This document shows positions 9,601 to 17,685 of a stretch of 40,015 nt of DNA, in pieces. The stretch is from Pyrinomonadaceae bacterium (GTDB lineage: Bacteria; Acidobacteriota; Blastocatellia; Pyrinomonadales; Pyrinomonadaceae). Both the position numbers and the translations under genes were made by a program. The stretch lies in assembly GCA_030838445.1 (NCBI GenBank), contig JAUZFQ010000135.1, positions 1 to 40,015 of the forward strand, written 5' to 3'. Position 1 is the first letter of the stretch. Each line of letters opens with the position of its first letter. Below the pieces are notes generated by a model, which was not told where the DNA came from, made no database searches, and saw nothing but the letters and a program-made list of their open reading frames with translations.

Positions 9601-10658
9601 CGCGGCAGGAGCAGCACGGCGACGAGCAGCGGAATGAAGACCAGCCAGTTGAGAAAGAGATTCCGCAGGTAGATGCCGATGAACGTCCACGTGTCGGCGG
9701 TCAGCAGTCCTGCTTTCGGTGTGATGAAATTACTGTACTGGCGCAGATAGTTGATGGGCTGCGCGTCGGGGTCGATCTTCCTTCTCGGCGCGCTGTTGGC
9801 TAAGTCATCGGTGACGCCTTCCAAACCTCTGGGATGGCGATGGAGCCAAGCGGTGAGCCAGCCGCCGATATAGCCGCCGCCTGAGACCGTGGATAAGTAG
9901 TCGAACTTTTCGAGCAGATTGTGGCGCGCCAGTCCCTGAATCAACCCCAGCGCGAAGGTTCCGCTACGGATGCCGCCGCCGGAGAGACAAAGCGCCGTCT
10001 GTTTCCGCGCATGGAAGTGTTGGTGAATGGCCGTCAGCCGGATGAGGTGCAACCGCTCAATCACTTCGGGGAAAGCATCCTCCAGCAGCAAACGATTGAA
10101 GTGGGCGAGATCGTCAGCCTGAAACGTGTCGGCGCTCGACCGCAGTTTGACAAACCCCTTACTGACATCCGCCAAATGAACATCTTTGAAGCGGTCGGCG
10201 TCATAGAGATTTTCATCCGTCAGGATTTTCTCGTTTAACTCCTCTTCAATCTGCCTCGTCAGGCCGGCAGGCAAAGGCGCATTCCTCCCCCACTGCGCAC
10301 ACTCCTCCAAACTCGTGAGCAGCGCGGACGACAGTTTGCTTCTGACATAAGCGCTTGGCGCATCCCCGCCCGCGTCCGTCGGCGCGACGGATTGCTTGAC
10401 CGGCGGAGGAGCCGTCAGCCCCGGCGGGGGCGGCGCATAGGGAAACAAACGCAGGACAAAGCTGCGGGGGTCTTTGAGATGGCCTTCACGAAAGAGCCAA
10501 TCGCGCGTGGACTTGACGCGGCGCCATTCGCTTGCCTCATCGTCGTCATGCAGTTCGATGAAGAAATTCTTGTCATCGGGAAGAGGCCCATGCAGGCTGA
10601 GGTATTCCTCTTCGAGCACCTGATACAGATGAAGGGGGAGTGCTAAGGGGGTAGGCAT
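6681..10658 (-). CDS. Large patatin-like phospholipase domain protein with about ten membrane segments (1325 aa)
   Basis: Patatin-like hydrolases cleave acyl esters of lipids with a Ser-Asp dyad. The oxyanion motif CLSGGGIRSGTF is near residue 228, the nucleophile motif STVSGGGYIGG has Ser near 259, and the aspartate motif YLTDGGHFENLA has Asp near 1135. Between them, residues about 340-812 hold roughly ten hydrophobic segments (e.g. LVFIPLLVAVLLLPRLLLAV and FWFLLALLLIMAGVGVML). The catalytic domain is therefore split by a membrane module. The N-terminal 230 residues have a motif (LYQVLEEEYLSLHGPLP) shared with the decayed copy at 5109. Starts GTG 10661 and ATG 10658 are adjacent; ATG is preferred, with AGGA upstream. 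The position before Ser in the motif is Thr-Val rather than the usual Gly-x. The hydrolase fold is confident; substrate and membrane are unknown. Confidence 0.88.
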   Translation of the reverse strand: MPTPLALPLHLYQVLEEEYLSLHGPLPDDKNFFIELHDDDEASEWRRVKSTRDWLFREGHLKDPRSFVLRLFPYAPPPPGLTAPPPVKQSVAPTDAGGDAPSAYVRSKLSSALLTSLEECAQWGRNAPLPAGLTRQIEEELNEKILTDENLYDADRFKDVHLADVSKGFVKLRSSADTFQADDLAHFNRLLLEDAFPEVIERLHLIRLTAIHQHFHARKQTALCLSGGGIRSGTFALGLIQGLARHNLLEKFDYLSTVSGGGYIGGWLTAWLHRHPRGLEGVTDDLANSAPRRKIDPDAQPINYLRQYSNFITPKAGLLTADTWTFIGIYLRNLFLNWLVFIPLLVAVLLLPRLLLAVTLMQPDPSPVLFTLKDFNFYPRYIFLIAGFVSGVWALAYIIFNRPGMREQLIKRSRFWRARSDQGTFLRWCLLPLLIAAFCLTTYWAWSRESHSEDNVSTVLVILAFLVFGLLFTLSGWAIASAILRRLPGSVKEYGDLGWLFLAGVVGGFVSWLVSRSAIGNPVVGYKKAPADWEFAWTAMPQSQSALSWILSWKTEWYVCFGVPLFLLVFLIGASIYVGLSSRNQRVNDEDREWWARLGAWNIISIFAWVVSCALVILGPIALLLFPKLLASLGGVSGLIALVVGRSAKTAANSKDEAKAGKASALMGSLLPLLALIFVMVFLSTLSLATTGTIQGLARLADNLTRPAAAAPKIDEPIERNRAFEWLTNVPNEPSSCPPPGAPSPAVNTACPPLHGFDRYINYIYGDVNAGSLDGAKIVHLNVLHHTSFWFLLALLLIMAGVGVMLARAINLNVFSLHGGYRNRLIRGFLGASRPEGQRKPNPFTGFDPKDNLHMHELRPTLLDEGDLLNPGLIATALKSALESKPTDPLSVYLVTNHLLESVKDELQNYQPDNAVPAQLIASLRATLNGVLQNENINLATETSLQPYAQADRAVLAQRAIVAGPRSEYHILFNRVIMEQAYPNALKPSAYPPPPYKLLHVINTALNLVGGDNLAWQQRKAEPFSISPLHAGCYRLGYRRSRDYGGRESNGISIGTAAAISGAAASSNMGYYTTSPILSLLLTLFNVRLGWWLGNPGPAGNSTFSLGAPKYSFKPVVDEAFGLTNDRNKYVYLTDGGHFENLAVYEMVLRRCHIIVASDGAQDEEYRFGDLGNAVRKIRIDLGVPIEFSSVPIYAGAESADKGRGFYWALGKIRYSCIDRNAQDGVLLYIKPAVYGREPRDVLEYQKNFPSFPHQSTGDQFFDEPQFESYRVLGSYIMDRLCGEGTAPLDLYTVVDNAFKKAREASVLTDAAFIEWLENWLRRTN

Positions 10659-10873
10659 CACTTTTTCCTGTCAGACGATGAGGTCTTTGAATGGGTTGAC
10701 CGCGTGTGATTTTCGGAGCGCTTTCCGCCGCTGCGGCGCGTTTGGCGAGAAGCGCCGGAGATGGGCGTGTCGAAATGTAAGGCGTCCTGCGAGCGGGTTG
10801 GCTATCTTGTATCACTATGGGAAGTGAGTTCGATTCTACGGGAAAAGAGACTCAACCGCTCGAAAGCGAATGC

Positions 10874-10902
10874 AACATAATTCCTTGCGGCACTGATGTC
10901 AA
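10874..10902 (-). promoter_or_regulatory. Candidate promoter for the patatin-like gene
   Basis: On the minus strand TTGACA (10902-10897) is followed after 17 bases by TATGTT (10879-10874). The leader to the ATG at 10658 would be about 210 bases. Confidence 0.45.
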
Positions 10903-11069
10903 TAAGGATTAAGACAAAAGTGGAATTCACCGACACGGGACGGCGTGCGTGCGCAATACGCGACTTGCTCCGATAGATCACCGCCGGGCGGGTACGAGGT
11001 CGGCGGGACGGGGACATCAGGTTGGCGCGAAAGCCGCGGGCGCGTCGCCTGCCTTTCGAGGTGACTGCG

Positions 11070-11099
11070 TTGCGCTGCTCCGTCCCCGCTCGTTATAAT
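11070..11099 (+). promoter_or_regulatory. Candidate promoter giving a near-leaderless message
   Basis: TTGCGC (11070-11075), an 18-base spacer and a consensus TATAAT (11094-11099). The expected transcription start, about 7 bases beyond the -10, falls at or next to the TTG start codon (11108). An in-frame TGA at 11099 rules out any start further upstream except a CTG at 11102. Confidence 0.55.
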
Positions 11100-11107
11100 G
11101 ACTGCGT

Positions 11108-12094
11108 TTGAAATCACACGACACAAATCATTCGGGAGACACCCGCGCGCGCCAGTTTACGGCTGACAAACTGCGCGGCATCCTGCTGCCCTGCACGACG
11201 CCGTTTACAGCCGACGACCGCGTGGACGCACGCGCCTTGCAGGGCAACATCGCGCGTTGGAACGAGACGGGCATCGGCGGCTACATCATCCTCGGCTCGA
11301 CGGGCGAGCGCGTCCACTTGGACGAGAGCGAGGTGGCGGAAGTCGTCACGACGGCGCGGGCGTGCGTGCCGGAGCAACTCGCCTTCGTCGTGGGCGTAGG
11401 CGGGCAAGGTACGCGCGGGAGCATCGCGGAAGCGCGGCGCGCGGCCTCTATGGGCGCGGACGCCGTGCTCATCATCACGCCGCATTTTTACCGCGCGGCC
11501 ATGACGCCCGCCGCCCTCGCCCTTCATTACGAGTCAATTGCCGAAGCCTCAAGCGTCCCCGTCGTGCTCTACAACATCCCGCAGAACACGGGCGTGGCCT
11601 TGTCGCCGGAGACAGTCGCGCGCCTGTCGGAGCACGAAAACATCGTCGGCATCAAAGACAGTTCGGGCGACATGGTGAACTTCGTCGAACTGCTCCGCCT
11701 CGCCTCTCCCACGTTCGCCGTGCTGACCGGCCATGCCTCTCTGCTCTACGCGGCTTTGTCCGCGGGCGCGCAAGGGGCGATACTGGCCGCAGCCTGCGTC
11801 GCGCCGGAAGTCGCCGTCGAGATCGCACGGTCGGTCGAACAGGGCGCGCACGAAGAAGCGCGCGCGCGGCAACGACAGTTCACCCCGCTCGCACGCGCCG
11901 TCACCACGCGCTTCGGCATCGGCGGTTTGAAGTACGCGCTCGACCTCTGCGGCTACGCGGGCGGCGAGGTGCGCGCGCCGCTTGTGATGCCGAATGAAGA
12001 GGCACGGCGCGAGATTGCGCGAACGTTGGCGGAGTGCCGCCCGTATGTTGAGACGGAGAACGAGCCGAAGCTACAGGCCGAAGGAGTTTCATAG
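11108..12094 (+). CDS. Dihydrodipicolinate synthase / N-acetylneuraminate lyase family aldolase
   Basis: This (beta/alpha)8 class I aldolase family condenses or cleaves pyruvate-type substrates through a Schiff base. Visible signatures are GSTGE (residues 63-67, the GTTGE-type pyruvate carboxylate site), the conserved Tyr in VVLYNIP (Tyr155) and the Schiff-base Lys in IVGIKDSSG (Lys183). The length of 328 aa is slightly above the usual 290-310 because of about 20 extra N-terminal residues. The start is TTG 11108; no ATG, GTG or TTG follows in frame before the conserved region. Its stop overlaps the bshC start by one base, so the two are translationally coupled. It may not be DapA itself: the family includes many sugar-acid and hydroxyproline-pathway lyases, and no lysine genes are nearby. 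Confidence 0.85.
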   Translation: MKSHDTNHSGDTRARQFTADKLRGILLPCTTPFTADDRVDARALQGNIARWNETGIGGYIILGSTGERVHLDESEVAEVVTTARACVPEQLAFVVGVGGQGTRGSIAEARRAASMGADAVLIITPHFYRAAMTPAALALHYESIAEASSVPVVLYNIPQNTGVALSPETVARLSEHENIVGIKDSSGDMVNFVELLRLASPTFAVLTGHASLLYAALSAGAQGAILAAACVAPEVAVEIARSVEQGAHEEARARQRQFTPLARAVTTRFGIGGLKYALDLCGYAGGEVRAPLVMPNEEARREIARTLAECRPYVETENEPKLQAEGVS

Positions 12095-13803
12095 TGAGCA
12101 CCGAAGTTTCCCCCACGAACACCGAACCCGCCTGTTTCAGCACGCCGCAGGAAGCGGGCTTACGCATCGAGACGTTGCCCTTCGCGCGCATCCCGCACCA
12201 GTCGCGTCTCTTTCTCGAATACCTCGAAGACCCGACCGCGCTCCGTCGCTTCTACCCGAACGCCGTCCGCTTCCACCATGAACTCGCCGCGCGCGCGCCG
12301 GAAGTTTTGGCCGCGCACCGGACGGATCGTGCCGCCCTCTGCGACGCGCTCGAAGAGATGAACACGCGCTGGGGCGCGGGCGCGGAGACGTTGCAGAACA
12401 TCGCGCGGCTGCGTTCGCCCGCGTCGGTCGCCGTCGTCTCCGGCCAGCAGGTCGGCCTCTTCACCGGCCCGCTCTACACGATCTACAAAGCCCTCTCCGC
12501 CGTCAAACTCGCGGGCTGCCTGACGCAGCGCGGCACGGAGGCCGTGCCCGTCTTCTGGATGGCGACCGAGGATCACGACTGGGAGGAAGTGCAGGGGGCG
12601 GAGTTCACAGCCTGCGACGGCCGTCTCGCCTCGACGAGTTTGCCCGACGCGCTTCACCGCGAAGGCGCGCCCGTCGGCCACGTGACGATTGACGAGACGA
12701 CGAACGATGTCGTCCAACGCCTGCTCGATCTGTTGCCGACGACCGAGTTTCTCCCCGACCTCGAAACGCTGCTCCGCGAAGCCTACCGCCCCGGTCGCAC
12801 TTACGGCGAAGCCTTCGCGCGTCTTCTGACCGCGCTCGTCAGCCGCCACGGACTCGTCCTCTTAGACCCGCTCGACCCGCGCCTCAAGCGACTCGCCGCG
12901 CCGCTCTACGCGGAGGCCGCGCGCCGCGCGCCGGAGATCGCCGCGGCCGTCGAAGCGCGCAGCCGCCAACTTGAAGCTGACGGTTATCACGCGCAGGTTC
13001 ACGCCTCGCCCGACGCCTTCCCGCTCTTCATCCACCTCGACGGCGCGCGCCGCGCCATCACGCGCCGCAGCGACGACGGCCGCTATCAAGCGAAGGGCGC
13101 GAAGGAAGGCGAGAGTTACACGGCCGAAGAACTCGGCGAGTTGGCCGCGACCGATCCCGAACGCTTCAGTCCGAACGTCACGCTGCGCGCCGTCGTGCAG
13201 GATTATCTGCTGCCTTCAATCGCCTACTTCGGCGGCGCGGCCGAGATCGCCTACTTCGCGCAGACGGCCGAAGTCTACCGCCTGCTTGAACGACCCGCGA
13301 CGCCCATCCTGCACCGCGCCAGCCTGACCCTCGTCGAACGACGCACCGGGCGCACGCTCGAACGCTACAACCTGCACCTCGCCGATTTCTTCAACGGACT
13401 CGACGCCGTCATCGCGCGCGTCGTCGAAGAACATCTCGGCGCGGAACAGGCTCACGCCTTCGACCGTGCCGAAGCAAGCGTGGGCGGCGCGCTCGATGAA
13501 CTCGGCGAGAACCTGCGCCGCTTCGACCCGACGCTCGCCGACGCGCTCGCGCACGGCACGCAGAAGATCGAGCACCAACTGGCGGGCTTGCGCACGCGCT
13601 TCCACCGCGCGCAGATGGCGCGCGACCGCGCCGCCCACCGCCAACTCGAACGCGCCTACGCCGCGCTCTACCCCGAAAAAACTTTGCAGGAGCGACATCT
13701 CAACATCACCTCCCTCATCGCGCGCCACGGCCGCTACTGCCTCGACTGGATTTACGACGCCATTGACCTCGGCTCAGTCGAACATCAAATTGTTTATTTA
13801 TAA
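12094..13803 (+). CDS. bshC: Bacillithiol biosynthesis cysteine-adding enzyme BshC
   Basis: BshC is the presumed ligase that adds cysteine to glucosaminyl-malate in bacillithiol synthesis. The 569-aa product has the family landmarks: SGQQVGLFTGPLYTIYKAL (about residues 115-133), VFWMATEDHDWEEV (about 150-163), a coiled-coil region before the C-terminus, and the terminal RYCLDWIYDAIDL...EHQIVYL. It starts at GTG 12094, overlapping the TAG of the upstream aldolase gene by one base, with AAGGAG at 12081-12086. Coupling to a DapA-family aldolase is not an obvious bacillithiol link. bshA and bshB are not in the window. A YpdA-type reductase lies 8 kb away. Confidence 0.93.
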   Translation: MSTEVSPTNTEPACFSTPQEAGLRIETLPFARIPHQSRLFLEYLEDPTALRRFYPNAVRFHHELAARAPEVLAAHRTDRAALCDALEEMNTRWGAGAETLQNIARLRSPASVAVVSGQQVGLFTGPLYTIYKALSAVKLAGCLTQRGTEAVPVFWMATEDHDWEEVQGAEFTACDGRLASTSLPDALHREGAPVGHVTIDETTNDVVQRLLDLLPTTEFLPDLETLLREAYRPGRTYGEAFARLLTALVSRHGLVLLDPLDPRLKRLAAPLYAEAARRAPEIAAAVEARSRQLEADGYHAQVHASPDAFPLFIHLDGARRAITRRSDDGRYQAKGAKEGESYTAEELGELAATDPERFSPNVTLRAVVQDYLLPSIAYFGGAAEIAYFAQTAEVYRLLERPATPILHRASLTLVERRTGRTLERYNLHLADFFNGLDAVIARVVEEHLGAEQAHAFDRAEASVGGALDELGENLRRFDPTLADALAHGTQKIEHQLAGLRTRFHRAQMARDRAAHRQLERAYAALYPEKTLQERHLNITSLIARHGRYCLDWIYDAIDLGSVEHQIVYL

Positions 13804-13807
13804 AAAC

Positions 13808-13904
13808 GTCAGTTGTCCGTGGTCCGTGGTCAGTTGTTCAATTCGATCTTTAGTAACTTGTGTGATGATCACATGCAACGGACAACTGACGACGGACTAC
13901 TGAC
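13808..13904. repeat. Inverted heptamer array between bshC and mutL
   Basis: The left arm (13808-13839) is built of GTCAGTT, GTCCGTG, GTCCGTG and GTCAGTT units. The right arm (about 13877-13904) carries the complementary CGGACAACTGAC and GGACTACTGAC units. The loop contains a short palindrome (TGTGATGATCACA). The array starts 5 bases after the bshC stop and ends 15 bases before mutL. Its inner sequence resembles that of the array at 19304. Confidence 0.8.
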
Positions 13905-13919
13905 AAACAACACCCACTC

Positions 13920-16127
13920 ATGTCAAAGATTCGCGTCCTATCAGATCATCTCGCAAATCAAATCGCGGCGGGCGAGGTGGTGGAGCGTCCGGCGTCGGTG
14001 GCGAAGGAGTTGGTGGAGAATGCGATTGACGCGGGGGCGCGGCGCATCGAGGTTGACGTTGAAGCGGGCGGGCGCAGGCTGTTGCGCGTGACGGACGACG
14101 GCGAGGGGATGTCGCAGGACGACGCGTTGCTCGCCTTCGAGCGGCACGCCACGTCGAAGATCAGCACGGCCGATGATCTCAGTAGCATCAGCACGCTCGG
14201 CTTTCGCGGCGAGGCTCTGGCTTCAATCGCCTCGGTCGCGCGCGTCGAACTCGTGACGCAGACGGAAGGCGGCGCGGAGGGCACGCGCGTCCTCATCGAA
14301 GGCGGCCGGATGCGCGACGTGAAGCCCGCCGCGCGGCCGCGCGGGACGACCATCACCGTGCGCGATCTCTTCTTCAACGTCCCGGCGCGACGCAAGTTTT
14401 TGCGCTCGGAGGCGACGGAGAGTTTTCACCTGACAAGTCTCGTCACACACTACGCGCTCGCGCACCCGGAGATCGCCTTCGTCCTGACGAACAACGGGCG
14501 CGAGTCTCTGCGCGCCGCCCCGGCCGCTAACTTACGCGAACGCGCCTATCAAATCTTCGGCGCGGAATTTCTCGACAACCTGTTGGAAATCGGCGGCGGG
14601 CACGAACAGATCGCTCGCGTCTCCGGTTACGTCTCCGCGCCGCGCGAACGACGCACGACGCGCGACGCGCAATACCTGTTCGTCAACGGTCGCTATGTGC
14701 GCGACCGTCTGGTCAGCCGCGCGCTCGGCGAAGGTTATCGCACGGTGCTGCCGCACGGCGTCTACCCGGCCGCGCTCCTGTTTCTCGAAGTGCCGCTCGA
14801 AGAGGTTGACGTGAACGTCCACCCGGCGAAGACCGAGGTGCGATTCCGTCGCGCCGCCGCCGTCACCGACGCCGTACGCGAAGCGGTGCGCGCCGCGCTC
14901 GCCGCGGGCGGCTACGTCCGTTTAACTGACGATGCGGCCGCGCGCGAAATTCATGCTCAAGGTGCGGACGCGCGAAACGATCTTTCAACGGAGCACGGCC
15001 GCGTCGCTTCCGGTTGGGACGCGTTGGGCGTCGGCAGCGGCGACGATGCTGTTGCGGAGCGCGGGTCAACGCAATTCGGGGCAGGCTATGAAACGGCGGG
15101 CGGCGAACGGTCGGGCGGGGAAGCGAGGCGGCGCGCGCAGGCCGAGTCGTTGCCGCAGCAGGAGTCTATCGAGTTCGGCTTCACGCCGCCGTCTGACGAC
15201 GAGTTGCTGTTGGCATCCGAAGAGTTTGCGGCGCGCGCCGTGGCTACGCCTCCAACTCCTTCGCCAGAGCGCGCGGCGACGGATGCGTTAGCGCGCAACG
15301 CGGGAGTTACATCACGGGAAGGGCGCGAGAACGTCGCCGGGTCGAACGGGCTGAACGCTACTCACGCGGGGGACGAACTGACGGCGCAACACGGTGCGCG
15401 AGTTGAAAGCCCGGAGTTGACGAATGCGACCGGCGCGAACAGCAGCAATGGAAACTTGTCGCCCGCGTCGCAGACGGCGCGTGGTGCGTCGCTGCCGCCG
15501 CTCAATTCAATCGCGGGCGCGATGTACGGAGTGGAAGTCGAAAACGTCTCCACGAACATCCGCCCGCTCTACCAACTCGAAGAGAGCTACATCATCGCCA
15601 TTGACGCGGAGGGCATGTTGCTCATTGACCAGCACGCCGCGCACGAGCGCATCCTCTTCGACAAATATCGCAAACTCGAACAGACGCGCGCCGCCGAATC
15701 GCAGGCATTGCTCCTGCCCGAAACCTTCGACCTGACGCCCGCGCAGGCCGCCGCCTTCGACACCGTGGCCGAGGAACTCGAAACTTACGGCTTCAGCCTG
15801 ATGCGTTTGTCGGGGCGTACCGTCGCGATCAAGGCCGTGCCCGCAGACCTGCCCGCCAACGAAGCGCGCAACATGCTCGCCGAAGTGTTGGAGACGGTGG
15901 ACGCCGAACGGCGCGGCGCGGCGCGCGAGAGTCTGCGCGAACGCGTGGCCGCTTCGCTCGCCTGTCACGCCGCGATCAAGGTCAACATGCCGCTCGCGCC
16001 GGAAAAGATGCGCTGGCTCATTGACCGCCTGCTCCACACCTCATCGCCCACCACCTGCCCGCACGGACGCCCCGCCATCCTACGCCTGACGACGCGCGAC
16101 ATCGAACGCGGTTTCCACCGCCCGTAG
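13920..16127 (+). CDS. mutL: DNA mismatch repair protein MutL
   Basis: MutL links mismatch recognition by MutS to strand incision. The N-terminal GHKL ATPase has ENAIDAG (residues 33-39), DDGEGM (59-64) and GFRGEA (94-99). Residues about 330-520 form a low-complexity linker rich in Ala, Gly, Glu and Arg. The C-terminal dimerisation and endonuclease domain has DQHAAHE (from Asp570) and CPHGRP (about 713), with ACHAAIKVNM between. This indicates the nicking type of MutL found in bacteria without MutH. The usual motif ends in Glu; here that position is Asp (RILFD). Length 735 aa is at the long end of the family because of the linker. No ribosome site is visible upstream, where the heptamer array lies. 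mutS is not in the window. Confidence 0.96.
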   Translation: MSKIRVLSDHLANQIAAGEVVERPASVAKELVENAIDAGARRIEVDVEAGGRRLLRVTDDGEGMSQDDALLAFERHATSKISTADDLSSISTLGFRGEALASIASVARVELVTQTEGGAEGTRVLIEGGRMRDVKPAARPRGTTITVRDLFFNVPARRKFLRSEATESFHLTSLVTHYALAHPEIAFVLTNNGRESLRAAPAANLRERAYQIFGAEFLDNLLEIGGGHEQIARVSGYVSAPRERRTTRDAQYLFVNGRYVRDRLVSRALGEGYRTVLPHGVYPAALLFLEVPLEEVDVNVHPAKTEVRFRRAAAVTDAVREAVRAALAAGGYVRLTDDAAAREIHAQGADARNDLSTEHGRVASGWDALGVGSGDDAVAERGSTQFGAGYETAGGERSGGEARRRAQAESLPQQESIEFGFTPPSDDELLLASEEFAARAVATPPTPSPERAATDALARNAGVTSREGRENVAGSNGLNATHAGDELTAQHGARVESPELTNATGANSSNGNLSPASQTARGASLPPLNSIAGAMYGVEVENVSTNIRPLYQLEESYIIAIDAEGMLLIDQHAAHERILFDKYRKLEQTRAAESQALLLPETFDLTPAQAAAFDTVAEELETYGFSLMRLSGRTVAIKAVPADLPANEARNMLAEVLETVDAERRGAARESLRERVAASLACHAAIKVNMPLAPEKMRWLIDRLLHTSSPTTCPHGRPAILRLTTRDIERGFHRP

Positions 16128-16144
16128 CGATCAACGATAGAAAT

Positions 16145-16214
16145 CATCAATCACGAAGGCACGATGAACGGAAGTTAAAAATCTTAACTTCTCTTCGCGT
16201 CTTCGTGTTTGATG
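16145..16214. repeat. Imperfect hairpin between convergent mutL and HAD genes
   Basis: The arms starting CATCAATCACGAAG (16145) and ending CTTCGTGTTTGATG (16214) pair with a few mismatches around the inner stem GAAGTTAA / TTAACTTC. The short units CACGAAG and CTTCGCG resemble the degenerate heptamers of the other arrays. A second small hairpin (TTTGATGT / ACATCAAA, 16208-16228) overlaps its end. It could terminate transcription from both sides. Confidence 0.65.
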
Positions 16215-16277
16215 TTGACCACATCAAAGATCGAGTTTTGAGAAAGTTTGAAAAGTTGTCCGCGCGTCGCGTCGCCG

Positions 16278-17036
16278 TCACAGGGCGTCGAAAGTTTTGA
16301 GGACGAGGTCGGAGTCGGAGAGATCTGGGAGCAGCGCGTCGGGCGCGTGCGCGGCGAGCGTGGCCGGGGTGTCGAACCGCCCGGTGCAGACGGCGACGGA
16401 GCGCGCGCCGAAATGTTTGGCGCAGGCGATGTCGTTCGGCGTGTCGCCGATGACGATGAATTGCGCGGGGCGCAGCGAGAGGCCGAGTCGGGCGTTGATG
16501 CGCGCGGCGGCGAGGGCGGGCAGGTCGCGCCGGTCGTGCGAGTCGTCGCCGAACGCGCCGGGCAGTTCGCGGAAGAACTCTGAGAGTCGGACGAGGCGCA
16601 ACTTTAAATGCGCGGCGGGTTCGAGGTTGCCCGTCAAGAGCGACGAGCGGTAGCGCGGGTGCGACGCGACGCGTTCCAGAATCTCGCGCGCGCCGGGGAG
16701 CGTTTGAAAGAGCGGGCTATCGGCCGTCGCCGCCTCGGCCGCGACGCGTTCCATCTCGGACATGAACCGCGTGCGAATCTCCGCGACGCGCTCGCGCACC
16801 TGCTCAGGCGTGATGCCGTGGTCGCGCAGGGCTTCGCCGATGATCTGCAAGTCGGTCATGCCCGACACGCGCATCTCTCGGATGCTGCCCGCCGTCCCGA
16901 AGACGCTCTCCATCGCGGGCACGGTGTAGTCTCTGAACGCGCCGGGGCGCACCGAGCGCAGCAGCGTCCCGTCAATGTCCCACAGCAGCACGCGCAAATC
17001 TTCCGGCGCGACGTTCGTATGCGCGGCGTGCTCCAT
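16278..17036 (-). CDS. HAD-family hydrolase, phosphoglycolate phosphatase-like
   Basis: HAD phosphatases hydrolyse phosphomonoesters through an aspartyl intermediate. The product shows motif I (LLWDIDGTLLRS, near the N-terminus), motif II (LLTGN, about residue 135) and motif IV (VIGDTPNDIACA), with a helical cap region between I and II. This is the arrangement of the Gph/PGP-like subclass. At 252 aa the length is normal. I use ATG 17036. A GTG at 17048 is equally possible, because it overlaps the accB stop as GTGA, a common coupling arrangement. Either way the gene is the last of the accC-accB cluster. Substrate is unknown. Confidence 0.85.
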   Translation of the reverse strand: MEHAAHTNVAPEDLRVLLWDIDGTLLRSVRPGAFRDYTVPAMESVFGTAGSIREMRVSGMTDLQIIGEALRDHGITPEQVRERVAEIRTRFMSEMERVAAEAATADSPLFQTLPGAREILERVASHPRYRSSLLTGNLEPAAHLKLRLVRLSEFFRELPGAFGDDSHDRRDLPALAAARINARLGLSLRPAQFIVIGDTPNDIACAKHFGARSVAVCTGRFDTPATLAAHAPDALLPDLSDSDLVLKTFDAL

Positions 17037-17044
17037 TCGCTTCG

Positions 17045-17560
17045 TCACTCGACGACCACCAGCACGTCGCCCGCGTTGACCGTCGCCCCGGCCTCGGCGC
17101 GCACCTCGACGACCGCGCCGCCCTTCGGCGACTTCAACTCGTTCTGCATCTTCATCGCCTCGACGACGACCAGCCCGTCGCCCGCCTCCACCTGCGCGCC
17201 CACTTCGACCAGCACGCGCACCACCTTGCCCGGCATCGAAGCCGCGACCTGCGCCCGCCCGCTCGCCTCCGCGCCCGCCCCGCGCGCGCCGCCGAGTCGC
17301 CGCAGATCGACGAGCCTGACCTGAAACACCTCGTCGCCGATCTGCACCTCGCGCGCGCCGCCCGCTCCGGCCGCCGCGCCGTTCGCGCGGCACTCATAGA
17401 CGCGCCCGCCGCCCGCCGTCAGCAACAGGAACGCCCCCGGCTCAGTCTCGCGCGCTTCGAGTTCGTAACGCCGCCCGTCAACCGTGGCTTCCACGCGCGC
17501 GCCCACGCGTCGCACGTCGAGCGCGTAACTCTGCCCCTCAATTTCCGCAGTGAGTTTCAT
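17045..17560 (-). CDS. Biotin carboxyl carrier protein / biotinyl domain subunit
   Basis: This 171-aa protein carries biotin between a biotin carboxylase and a carboxyltransferase. The biotinylation motif EAMKMQNE places the target Lys at 137, 34 residues before the C-terminus, as in canonical biotinyl domains. The N-terminal 90 residues (MKLTAEIEGQSYALDV) resemble the barrel-like leader domain of carriers that partner with AccC-type subunits of propionyl- or methylcrotonyl-CoA carboxylases, rather than the Ala/Pro-rich leader of E. coli AccB. accC lies 125 bases upstream on the same strand and the HAD gene follows directly. No carboxyltransferase gene is in the window, so the acyl-CoA substrate cannot be decided. 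Confidence 0.9.
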   Translation of the reverse strand: MKLTAEIEGQSYALDVRRVGARVEATVDGRRYELEARETEPGAFLLLTAGGGRVYECRANGAAAGAGGAREVQIGDEVFQVRLVDLRRLGGARGAGAEASGRAQVAASMPGKVVRVLVEVGAQVEAGDGLVVVEAMKMQNELKSPKGGAVVEVRAEAGATVNAGDVLVVVE

Positions 17561-17565
17561 CCCCG

Positions 17566-17685
17566 TTTACAAGTCCATTCAAGTTTCAAAATTCCGACTT
17601 GAGATTTCAAATTCTATTTCAAACTCCGATTTAAGATTTCAACTTTCAAGTTCAGTTTCGAGAGTTCAACTCTCTCTGATCAAGT
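17566..17685. repeat. AT-rich degenerate direct repeats between accC and accB
   Basis: This stretch is strikingly AT-rich against its surroundings. It is made of variants of TTTCAAATTCCGA, such as CCGACTTGAGATTTCAAATT and CCGATTTAAGATTTCAACTT spaced about 30 bases apart, with CAAGTTTCAA / TTTCAAGTTC at the edges. It looks like another locus-specific repeat family at a gene junction inside an operon. Here the copies are mainly direct, not inverted. Confidence 0.65.

Larger units (their letters stand above)
10659..11107. other. Divergent intergenic region of 449 bases
   Basis: It separates the patatin-like gene (minus) from the DapA-family gene (plus). It contains one candidate promoter on each strand (10874-10902 minus, 11070-11099 plus). 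I see no convincing gene or structured RNA in the rest. Confidence 0.4.
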
